A DNA stretch of 39,129 bases from a virus. The stretch covers positions 1 through 39,129 of the IMG/VR virus record IMGVR_UViG_3300030085_003572, one strand, 5' to 3'. The notes under the pieces are model-generated. The model searched no databases. It was not told where the DNA came from and saw only the letters and a program-made list of their open reading frames with translations. Both the position numbers and the translations under genes were made by a program. Shown here piece by piece: positions 5,865-14,600 of the stretch; position 1 is the first letter of the stretch; every line of letters starts with the position of its first letter.

Positions 5865-8198
5865 ATGGCCAAAGAGATTAATCCGTTACACGTTTATTCA
5901 AGTTATAATAGTATTTTCACTTTGGCAGTATTGACAAAAGAGGAAATAAATTATCCTGACGAAACATACATTGACGGTACAGCTCAATTAGAAATTTTAC
6001 GCAGCGGAGGCAAGAGTGAAAACTATGTATCAACTGTTTTTGAAGATCAAATAGGCGGCAAACTAGAATATTATATTGAAGATGTAAGTATAGAAGCAAT
6101 TGTTGTTCCTAATACAAAAACAAGATTAACAAATGCAACTAATATTGAGTTTCAAGTTACAGAACCTTACAGTATGGGTTTGTTTTTACAAACTTTACAG
6201 ATTGCTGCTTTACAAGCAGGTTTTACAAATTATATACAAGCACCTTTTTTGCTTACAATTGAATTTGTAGGATTTGATGACGATGGTAATCCTGTTACTG
6301 TTGATACTAAAAATTTACAAAGAAAAATTCCTATGAAACTTACCAATGTTGAATTTAATATTGGAGCAAGTGGCACAACTTATCAAGTTACTGCTATTCC
6401 TTGGAACGAACAAGCACTTATTGATCAAATAGATAGAACTTACAGCGATATTACTGTAACAGGAAAAAATGTTGTAGAGATTTTGCAAACAGGACCTGAA
6501 AGTTTAACAACAATTGTAAATGGACGATATGAAGAACTTAGAAAAGAAGGTAACTATCCTGTTGCAGACGAAATAATTATATCTTTTCCAAATGACATTA
6601 CATCAAGTGTCAGTAATTCACAAAAAACAAACACAGTTGATAGAGGAGCTACTATAGCACCAAAACGATCACGCAATCCGTTGTTTGGTAATCTTGCAAA
6701 AGGTGTTATAGGCGGTGTTGTTGCAGGCGCACTTGCAGGAGAAAAGAATCTTGGCAGGGCTGCACTCGGTGGCGGCATAGTTGGAGCCTTAGGTGGAGCA
6801 TTTGGCGGTAGTAATTTTGGTGCTCTAAATGGAGTGCTTAATGCATTTAGATCCGGAGACATTAATAGTGTGTTTCAAAGTATCACAGGATTCTTAGGAG
6901 CTCAAGCGCCACAAGATTTTGATGCATTTCTTAGCAGCGTAACTGGATTAATTTTTAGTAAAAGCAGTATAGGCGAAGGACTTATAAAAATTGCACAAGA
7001 ACCTGGCAGTGTTAACATTATTGGTAATGCAGATATTGCAAAAAGTTATAATGACAGCGGTAAAATACCAATGGGCAAAAGTGGACAACAATATGATAAG
7101 AAAAACAAAGTTTATACTAGAGGAAAAAATGTAGTTGATCCTGTGCAACGTAGTTTTACTTTTGATAGTGATACAAAAATAACAAGAATGATTGAAGAAG
7201 TCGTTACAACCAGTAGTTGGGCTCAACAATTAAAAGATAAACCAGCAGATGCTAACGGAATGATCGAATGGTTTAAAATTGATGCACAAACTTTTGTCAA
7301 AGAAGGTGCTGCTAGAGAACAACAAGACGGTGTTACTGCAAAAACTTATCATTACAGAGTTGTGCCTTACAAAGTACATAGTAGTGCATTACAAAAACCT
7401 TCAGATCCTGGTTTAAGTTATGCACAACTTAGAAGTCTTGCAAAAAGAGAATACAATTATATCTACACAGGACAGAATGTAGATGTGTTAAGTTTTGATA
7501 TTCAAATAAATGCTGCATTTTTCAAAAGTATTATGTCAGATATGGGACAAAATAACCTTGATAGAAAAGGCGGTGGGTTAGTACAAAGTATTTCACAACA
7601 AGGCACTGATGCATATATTATTAATCAAGCAACAAACAGTTTGAGTGGTACAGGTTTCTCACAACAGTTTGCTAGTTCAAGAACATCACTACAAGGTGGC
7701 GGAGGTGCTGGAATAGATAACAGCAAAATTAGAATTGCAAAAATGTTTAACGATAATATTATCAATAGTTTTACAGATTTAGTAATGTTAGATTTAGAAA
7801 TTGTAGGCGATCCATACTTCTTATTTGACAGTGGTATGGGTAATTTTACATCTACAACAGTAGAATTTAATTCCACTGCAAATCAATCAATGGAATATCA
7901 AAGAAGCGAAGTTGATGTAATTGTAAACTTCAGAACACCAATAGATTATAATGAAGATGCTGGCAATATGATATTCCCAGAAGAAACTATTCCAGTTGAT
8001 AGTTTCAGTGGGTTGTATAGAGTTACAACTTTGACCAATACATTCGACAAAGGAGAATTTAGACAAAGATTAAAATTGTTGCGTAGACCAAATCAGCCCG
8101 AAGACACAAGACAAACTGGCACAAGTGATCAAAAGAACAAAGTTAAAGATGCTACACCTGATCAAAGAAGTTATTCACCTTATGGACAAGCTCAATGA
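5865..8198 (+). CDS. Putative baseplate hub/virion structural protein with glycine zipper
   Basis: A 777-residue protein I cannot place in a named family. It begins at once after gene 53 (AGGA 6 bases ahead of the ATG) and its stop overlaps the gp5-like start (ATGA). Residues about 1-200 are beta-rich (YIDGTAQLEILRSGGK, KIPMKLTNVEFNIGASGTTYQV). Residues about 275-325 form a striking Gly/Ala run (GVIGGVVAGALAG, GGGIVGALGGAFGG) with GxxxG spacing. The last third (about 530-745) is again beta-rich and includes LDLEIVGDPYFLF and VIVNFRTPIDYN. Lying directly before gp5 it could be the gp27-type hub ring that holds the spike, but this is positional inference. The C-terminal 30 residues are polar and probably disordered. 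Confidence 0.72.
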   Translation: MAKEINPLHVYSSYNSIFTLAVLTKEEINYPDETYIDGTAQLEILRSGGKSENYVSTVFEDQIGGKLEYYIEDVSIEAIVVPNTKTRLTNATNIEFQVTEPYSMGLFLQTLQIAALQAGFTNYIQAPFLLTIEFVGFDDDGNPVTVDTKNLQRKIPMKLTNVEFNIGASGTTYQVTAIPWNEQALIDQIDRTYSDITVTGKNVVEILQTGPESLTTIVNGRYEELRKEGNYPVADEIIISFPNDITSSVSNSQKTNTVDRGATIAPKRSRNPLFGNLAKGVIGGVVAGALAGEKNLGRAALGGGIVGALGGAFGGSNFGALNGVLNAFRSGDINSVFQSITGFLGAQAPQDFDAFLSSVTGLIFSKSSIGEGLIKIAQEPGSVNIIGNADIAKSYNDSGKIPMGKSGQQYDKKNKVYTRGKNVVDPVQRSFTFDSDTKITRMIEEVVTTSSWAQQLKDKPADANGMIEWFKIDAQTFVKEGAAREQQDGVTAKTYHYRVVPYKVHSSALQKPSDPGLSYAQLRSLAKREYNYIYTGQNVDVLSFDIQINAAFFKSIMSDMGQNNLDRKGGGLVQSISQQGTDAYIINQATNSLSGTGFSQQFASSRTSLQGGGGAGIDNSKIRIAKMFNDNIINSFTDLVMLDLEIVGDPYFLFDSGMGNFTSTTVEFNSTANQSMEYQRSEVDVIVNFRTPIDYNEDAGNMIFPEETIPVDSFSGLYRVTTLTNTFDKGEFRQRLKLLRRPNQPEDTRQTGTSDQKNKVKDATPDQRSYSPYGQAQ

Positions 8199-9883
8199 AC
8201 GATATACCTAACAAAAATGAAGTAACACGTGGTAGCGACAATGCTGTTGCATCAAGAAATCCTGGTCCTTATATTGCAAGGGTTATAGAACATCTTGATA
8301 GTTTATACCTTGGAGGATTGCGTGTTGAATTGTTGAAAACAGCAGAAGCTGGCAACATTGGCGAAACACTTGGACAAACTGTTGAAGTTTATTATGCAAG
8401 TCCATTTTATGGTACTACCAACAGTCAAAAAGGACCTAGCAAAAATAATGATTATGCAAGCACACAAAAAAGTTATGGCTTTTGGGCAGTACCACCGGAT
8501 CCTGGTACATTAGTGCTTGTAACTTTTGTAGAAGGCAGTAGAGATTTTGGTTATTGGTTTGCTTGTATACCAGAAAAAGGTATGACATTTATGACACCAG
8601 GCGGACAGCCTGCAACTGAACAACTTACTGGAGATGTTCCTAGCGAATTAAAAGGTAAAAGGTTACCAGCAGGAGAATACAATAAAGCAATTACAAAACC
8701 AAACACAAACAATGTTATAAAATACAAAAGACCAGTAAATGATGAGTTTGTTGATAAACTTGTAGAGCAGGGATTGGTTGAAGACGATATAAGAGGTATT
8801 ACAACAACTAGTGCTCAAAGAGAAACACCTAGTGCAGTAGTAGGTTTTAGTAGTCCAGGTCCTTTAGATAAACGTGGCGGTAAGCCAACAGCACCAGTTG
8901 GACTGAAAGAATCAAAAGCGAATATTCCTACAAGTAGATTAGGTAGTAGTAGTATTGTAATTGATGACGGTGATGACAAACTTATTAGAGAAGGCTCACC
9001 GAAAGATACACCTTACAAATATATTAACAAAGAAGCAAGTGAAGGCGGCGGTGATGTAACAATGCCTCACAATGAACTTATAAGATTGCGTACAAGAACA
9101 GGCGCACAAGTTTTAATGCACACAAGCGAAGATTTAATTTACATCAATAACAGCAATGGAAGTTGCTGGATAGAAATGAGTGCTAATGGTAAACTTGATG
9201 TATATGCACAAGATAGTATAAGTTTTCATACAGAAAATGATATGAATTTTACAGCAGACAGAGATATAAACTTTGAAGCTGGCAGAAATATTAATATGAT
9301 TGTAAATGAAAACATTTATCAAAGTGCAGCCAAAAATTATGAATTGTTAGTTGGTATAGACGGCAAAATAAAATGTAAAAATAATTTAGAAACAACTGTT
9401 ACAAATGATATGAAAACAACTGTGTTAAATGACAAACAAGTATTAGTTACAAATAATTTTAGTGCAACAGCTGAAAACGATATTAGTTTGTATGCTGAAA
9501 ATGCAATGAATTTAACAGGTGACGAAGGTGTTGGTGCATATGCTGGCAAAGATATAAAATTTACAGCAGCAGGAGATACTCATATCAGTGCTACTCGCCA
9601 TTATGAAACTGCAAGTAGAATTGATATGAATGGTCCACCAGCTAAAACTACAAATCCAGGCGAAAAAGCAACAGAGGCAACTTTACCTATTAAGGCTAAA
9701 TTTCCACAACGTATACCGCAACACGAACCGTGGCAAGGACACGAAAATTGGAACCCTGTTGAAACTGCTCCAGACAAAACAGAAGCAGTTGATACAGAAA
9801 GCCAAGACAAACATTTTGAAAATAGGACTGTGCAAACAGATAGAACTCCTATGAATGAATTAACACCTGAAGAGGAAGAATAA
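8195..9883 (+). CDS. 5: gp5-like baseplate hub/tail spike, without recognisable lysozyme domain
   Basis: A 562-residue protein. Residues about 25-150 look like the OB-fold of gp5/VgrG: GPYIARVIEHLDS, GGLRVELL and GFWAVPPDPGTLVLVTFVEG. A polar linker (150-290) follows where T4 gp5 has its lysozyme. Residues about 305-475 are a VgrG/gp5-type triple-stranded beta-helix with short repeats (DVYAQDSISF, NDMNFTADRDINFEAGRNINM, NDISLYAENAMNLTG). The tail has RIPQHEPWQGHENWNP, typical of marine T4-like gp5, and ends in four glutamates. It should form the membrane-piercing spike at the centre of the baseplate. I see no lysozyme catalytic motif, so this spike appears purely mechanical. Its start overlaps the preceding stop. 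Confidence 0.86.
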   Translation: MNDIPNKNEVTRGSDNAVASRNPGPYIARVIEHLDSLYLGGLRVELLKTAEAGNIGETLGQTVEVYYASPFYGTTNSQKGPSKNNDYASTQKSYGFWAVPPDPGTLVLVTFVEGSRDFGYWFACIPEKGMTFMTPGGQPATEQLTGDVPSELKGKRLPAGEYNKAITKPNTNNVIKYKRPVNDEFVDKLVEQGLVEDDIRGITTTSAQRETPSAVVGFSSPGPLDKRGGKPTAPVGLKESKANIPTSRLGSSSIVIDDGDDKLIREGSPKDTPYKYINKEASEGGGDVTMPHNELIRLRTRTGAQVLMHTSEDLIYINNSNGSCWIEMSANGKLDVYAQDSISFHTENDMNFTADRDINFEAGRNINMIVNENIYQSAAKNYELLVGIDGKIKCKNNLETTVTNDMKTTVLNDKQVLVTNNFSATAENDISLYAENAMNLTGDEGVGAYAGKDIKFTAAGDTHISATRHYETASRIDMNGPPAKTTNPGEKATEATLPIKAKFPQRIPQHEPWQGHENWNPVETAPDKTEAVDTESQDKHFENRTVQTDRTPMNELTPEEEE

Positions 9884-9884
9884 A

Positions 9885-11183
9885 ATGGCAGACACTTGGC
9901 CCGTAAGTAAAGGATCAGTTGGCACAAAGGGCAGTGCTAATAAAGTATCATCACTTACTACAACACAAAAAAGCGGAGGCACCGGATTTACTTCACAAGA
10001 TGCACGTAATGTTGAAGCGTTAAGACAGTTTAATGAAGATATAGGCGGCGGCCCTGCACAGGCTCAACTTACTCCGGGAGAACGTAGATATGCTCAGAGT
10101 AAAGGTTATATCGGCGGCGGTACAAACGCAGGAAAACAGCCTAAGCAATATGATGATGCAATTTTAAGAGCGGCTAGAAAAAATACTTCTACTGACGAAC
10201 CTTATGATGATGCAATTTTAAGAGCGGCTAGAAGATCAAAAAGCGCACCGGCATCAGACAATCCTGCAAATGCTAATGCCGAAAGTGGCAAAACTTTTGC
10301 AGGTACAACTCCTGCACCAAAAGAAAACTTTTTACCTGAGAGAACATCTATTGAAAATTTACTACAAGAAATTGTGCAAATTACAACAGACAGTTTTTTG
10401 CAAGGTTTACCTGGAGGTTTAAGTAGTATTATTGGCGGAGCAGTGCAAGGACTTACAAACTTACTACCAGGTGTAATGGGTAATTTGTTGAGTACAACAA
10501 GTTTAACAAATGTATTTGGTAATGTATTAAGCACAGTAAGTGGTGCTGTCGGAGATGCTTTAGGTGGATTGGCAAATGGACTAGTAGATGCTGGTAAAGC
10601 ATTGTTTGAAGACATAGGTGGTGCAATATCAAATATTCCAGGCTTAGGTCCTATTGTACAAGACTTTTCTGGTGCCGTAAAAGGTTTAGGCGATACTTTA
10701 TCAACTGCATATAAAGGATTAGACCCAGGATTAAAAGCAATTGTTGATGGTTCAATTGCAGGTGTAGGTGCAAAGGTTTTAGATAAAATAGGTTTACCTA
10801 GCATTGATCCTACAACAGCAGGACTTATAGCAGGTGGAATAAGTTTTGCTACAAATCCTGCAAACAACATCAGAGCTATTGCTGGAACATCTAGACAAAT
10901 GGATGCAAAAATATTTCCTCAAACAGGAAATAATACATTTGGTAGTTTAGCTGCTAGTGCAGAACTTGCTGCAAATGAACTTGATAAAGTTTTAACTACT
11001 GATAGCGGAAATATTTTTTCATTAACAAACGCACCAGTTGATAGTATTAATGATATTAGATCTGTAATAAACGGTGCAGTAGCAGATATTATACCAGAAG
11101 GAGCTAGACTGTTTGACGGTATTATATTTGGAAATGAAAGAGTAAAATTTATAAACGGCAAAACATATGTTTTACCTAGGTAA
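9885..11183 (+). CDS. Glycine-rich hydrophobic virion protein of unknown function
   Basis: A 432-residue protein with no recognised family. Residues 1-130 are polar and low in complexity and contain a duplicated YDDAILRAAR motif (residues about 89-98 and 107-116), a tandem DNA duplication. Residues about 168-325 are hydrophobic and rich in Gly, Leu, Ala and Val (GGLSSIIGGAVQGLTNLLPG, GDALGGLANGLVDAGKALF, GLIAGGISFATNPAN), resembling membrane-active or tape-measure-like segments without charged breaks. The C-terminus (about 400-432) is ordinary polar sequence. The start has GAGGA upstream and follows the gp5-like stop by one base; gene 25 follows 17 bases later. Its place between spike and wedge genes suggests a baseplate hub component, possibly one that meets the cell envelope on injection. 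That role is speculative. Confidence 0.7.
   Translation: MADTWPVSKGSVGTKGSANKVSSLTTTQKSGGTGFTSQDARNVEALRQFNEDIGGGPAQAQLTPGERRYAQSKGYIGGGTNAGKQPKQYDDAILRAARKNTSTDEPYDDAILRAARRSKSAPASDNPANANAESGKTFAGTTPAPKENFLPERTSIENLLQEIVQITTDSFLQGLPGGLSSIIGGAVQGLTNLLPGVMGNLLSTTSLTNVFGNVLSTVSGAVGDALGGLANGLVDAGKALFEDIGGAISNIPGLGPIVQDFSGAVKGLGDTLSTAYKGLDPGLKAIVDGSIAGVGAKVLDKIGLPSIDPTTAGLIAGGISFATNPANNIRAIAGTSRQMDAKIFPQTGNNTFGSLAASAELAANELDKVLTTDSGNIFSLTNAPVDSINDIRSVINGAVADIIPEGARLFDGIIFGNERVKFINGKTYVLPR
10149..10233 (+). repeat. Exact 31-bp direct repeat, period 54
   Basis: Bases 10149-10179 and 10203-10233 are identical over 31 bases and encode the same YDDAILRAAR peptide. The 54-base period is 18 codons, so the reading frame is kept. 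Identity at every third position, including silent sites, implies a recent duplication or ongoing gene conversion. Confidence 0.93.
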
Positions 11184-11188
11184 GTGGA

Positions 11189-11196
11189 AATAAATA
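11189..11196 (+). promoter_or_regulatory. Late promoter motif (AATAAATA) very close to gene 25 start
   Basis: AATAAATA ends only 4 bases before the ATG at 11201. It matches 7 of 8 positions of the T4 late consensus. A start site at the usual distance would fall at or inside the first codon, so either the mRNA is leaderless or the motif does not serve gene 25. Confidence 0.48.
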
Positions 11197-11200
11197 CATT

Positions 11201-11641
11201 ATGTCAGTAAATGAAAAACCATTATACAAAAGTATTTCAGTAGGACAAAGTTCTACAAATCAACCTGTGACCTCAAAAAAATATAGAGGTATTAGCACAG
11301 TAGATAACATTGGTAATAATTTTGTAAAATATGATTTGGCTTTAATTAAACAAGACATAATAAATCACTTTCACATACGACAAGGTGAAAAACTTGAGAA
11401 CCCTGAATTTGGCACAATTATCTGGGATGTGCTTTTTGAACCACTTACTGATAGTTTAAAAGAAGCAATTATTAAAAATGTAACAGATATTATTAACTAT
11501 GATCCAAGAGTAAGTGTTAATAATGTTACAATACAAACATTTGAAAGTGGCATTCAAATTGAGTGTGCATTAACATATTTGCCATACAATATATCTGAAA
11601 GTTTACGTTTAACTTTTGACGAGTCTGCGGGTCTCATTTAA
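11201..11641 (+). CDS. 25: gp25 baseplate wedge protein
   Basis: A 146-residue protein; T4 gp25 has 132. It carries the gp25/lysozyme-like wedge core: KYDLALIKQDIINHFHIRQGEKLENPEFGTIIWDVLFEPLTD (residues about 47-88), with the conserved GE-(x)n-P-(x)-FGT pattern. gp25-type proteins are also part of contractile injection systems (TssE). In T4, gp25 stabilises the wedge near the hub and is the point from which sheath assembly starts. No strong Shine-Dalgarno is visible before the ATG; a late motif lies just ahead. A weak hairpin plus T-run starts at its stop codon. Confidence 0.92.
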   Translation: MSVNEKPLYKSISVGQSSTNQPVTSKKYRGISTVDNIGNNFVKYDLALIKQDIINHFHIRQGEKLENPEFGTIIWDVLFEPLTDSLKEAIIKNVTDIINYDPRVSVNNVTIQTFESGIQIECALTYLPYNISESLRLTFDESAGLI

Positions 11642-11659
11642 AGTGCGTACTTTATTTTT
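11639..11659 (+). terminator. Weak hairpin terminator after gene 25
   Basis: TAAAGT (11639-11644) pairs with ACTTTA (11649-11654) around a GCGT loop and is followed by five T. The stem starts in the gene 25 stop codon and is AT-rich, so termination is probably partial. A late motif for gene 6 follows 3 bases later. Confidence 0.4.
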
Positions 11660-11661
11660 CA

Positions 11662-11669
11662 GATAAATA
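11662..11669 (+). promoter_or_regulatory. Late promoter motif (GATAAATA) before gene 6
   Basis: GATAAATA, 7 of 8 to the T4 late consensus, lies 23 bases ahead of the gene 6 ATG, with AAGGA at 11681-11685. The spacing leaves room for a short leader carrying the ribosome site. Confidence 0.65.
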
Positions 11670-11692
11670 TTATATAAAATAAGGAATGGCAA

Positions 11693-14600
11693 ATGTCAAG
11701 TACAGAACGTCAAAATAGACTTCTTTTAGCAGAAGATTGGAAGACAGTTTATCAAAGTTTTAAGTATGCTGATTTCCAAAGTTACGACTTTGATAATCTT
11801 CGACGTACAATGATAAACTATATTAGGCAAAATTACCCAGAAGATTTCAATGATTACATTGAAAGCAGTGAATACCTTGCGCTAATAGATCTAATTGCAT
11901 TCCTTGGTCAAAATATTGCATTCCGTGCAGATTTAAATGCACGTGAAAACTATATTGAAACAGCAGAACGTAGAGAAAGTGTTCTCCGTTTAGCAAGATT
12001 AGTAAGTTACAATACAAAAAGAAATCAAACAGCAAATGGATTGTTGAAGTTTGAAAGTGTTGCTACAACAGAAGATGTTATTGACAGTAATGGAACAAAT
12101 TTAAGTGGACAAACTGTTATATGGAACGACAGCACTAACGCAGATTGGTATGAACAGTTTATTAAAATTCTAAACAGTGCCTTACCAACAGATGCAAAAT
12201 TTGGCAAAAGTATTAAAAAAGAAACAATTGATAGTGTATTAACAGAGCAATACAGATTAAATGCACAGACTGGCACAGGGTTGCCTATTTACAGTTTTAC
12301 AAAAAATGTAGATAGCATAACAACACAATTTGAAATTGTTAGTACAGCTATAGACAATGAAAAAATTTATGAAGAAGAGCCTTTAGCAGGTAACAGATTA
12401 GCTTTCTTGTATAGAGACGACGGCCAAGGTGCTGGATCAAATAACAGCGGATTCTTTTTACATTTTAGACAAGGCAGATTAGAAAACAATGTTGTGACTG
12501 TAAATAATCCTACACCTAACACAACAATCAACATTGATACAGACAATATTAACAACAGCGATGTGTGGTTGTATAAACTAGACAGCAATAGTTTAGAAAG
12601 TGAATTATGGACAAAAGTAGATAATGTTGAAGGAAATAATATTATCTATAACAGTATTAGTAAAAGTGTTAGAAACATATATGGTGTTCTTAGCCGTGTT
12701 CAAGATAGAATAAGTTTAATATTCAGTGATGGAACATTTGGTACACTACCAAAAGGAACATTCAAGGTATATTATAGAACAAGTAATGCTAGACAATATA
12801 AAATTGTGCCTAGCGATATGACAGGTATTACAATCAGTATACCTTACACAAGTGCTGCTGGCAAAATTGAAACACTATCGATTACAATGGAACTTAAATC
12901 TGTTATTGATAATAGTTCACCTGCAGAAACTAATGCGTCAATTAAAACAAATGCACCAAGTACATATTACACACAAAACAGATTAATCACTGGTGAAGAT
13001 TACAATGTAGGTACACTTGGTATTAACCAAAACATTGTTAAAACAAAAGCAGTCAACAGAACCAGCAGCGGCATTAGTAGATATTTTGATCTTAGAGATG
13101 CAAGCGGAAAATATAGTAACACCTTATTATACAGTGACGACGGTATTCTATACACAGAAGATGTGAACAACAAATACAGTTTTGATTTTGTAACTAGAAA
13201 TGACATTGAGTCAGCAGTGAACAATGTTATAACACCTGCAATCAAAGATACAAAATTATTAAATTTTTATTACAAAAACTTTCCTAGAAACACAAGTGTA
13301 AAAGCATTAGGATTTAGTTGGAAGTTTGAAACATTTGATACAAATAGATCAACAGGTTATTTTATTGACTTAGTTAACAATGTACCAGTAGCAGTATCTA
13401 GCTTTACAAAAAGTATTATGAGATTTGTAACACCAGGAGCACTAATTAAATTTGATGCTCCTACTAACTATTACTTTTTACCAAATGGAGATTTAGCGTT
13501 AGGTTCAGCAAGCACAGCAGGATCTGCAACTTACAAATGGGTAAAAGTTGTGAGTATTGAAGACAACGGAACAGTAGTCAATGCTGAAACAGGATTAGGA
13601 CCAATTGTACTAAATGACAAAATTCCTGATACTGCTGTTTTAGCAGAAATTATTCCTGTGTTAGATACCAGTATAACAGATGCAGTAAAAACACAAATTA
13701 TTGATCAAGCATTTGCATATAAAACTTTTGGATTGAGATATGATTTTGAAGCAAGTCAATGGCGTGTAATTATTGCAAACAATTTAGATACACGTAACGA
13801 TTTTAGTTTAGGTAAAACAGGCGATAGCACTAACACACAAAGTGATAATAGCTGGTTATTGTTGTTCGAAACTGACGGGCAAAAATACACAATTACCGCT
13901 AGAGGACGAAGGTATGTTTTTGAAAGCAATGATCAAATCAGATTTTTCTTTGATAGTACAAATAAAATTTATGACAGTAAATCTGGAACAATAGTTCAAG
14001 ATGTAATTAAAGTATTGAGTATTAACACTCAGCCAGATGCACTTAACCCGTTTACAGTTGATTGGCCTTGGCAAATTACAAAAGAATATAAAAATGATGC
14101 TGGTTATGTAAACAGTAAAAAAATTGAAATAAGTTTTTTTGATAGTGATAGTGATGGTGTAGTTGACGATCCTGATTTATTTGATCATATTGTTGCACCT
14201 GAAACAAATACAAATACAAAATACATCTATCAGAAAAAATCTACAGTAAACAAAACAGAAACATTTAATTATGTAGATGCAAATAAAGAACCAATTTATA
14301 CAAAAACAAGTCAAGGTGCTGTTGGTGCATTGAGTCAGTATAACGACGGAGATGTGTTTTACTTAATTGATAGAGATGTATTTTTGAAATTTAATAAAAC
14401 TGCAAACCAACTTGAGTTTACATCAGACTATCTTGCTTTCTTAGGTAGAACAGATATCAAGTTTGAATATTCACACGCAGCAGACGAACAAGCAAGAATT
14501 GATCCAAGCAGTAGCAATATAATTGATGTTTATCTTCTTACCAAGTCATATGACAATGATTATAGAGATTATATAAAAGGTAATGTATCTATGAAACCAT

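Noticed and set aside
8645-9065. Lysozyme domain in the gp5-like protein
   Set aside because: The stretch is a polar linker with no recognisable catalytic pattern or lysozyme-like helices.
10202-10870. 222-codon open frame on the minus strand
   Set aside because: It is antisense to the glycine-rich virion gene; its proline/serine-rich, low-complexity translation is the mirror of Gly/Ala codons and it lacks a ribosome site.
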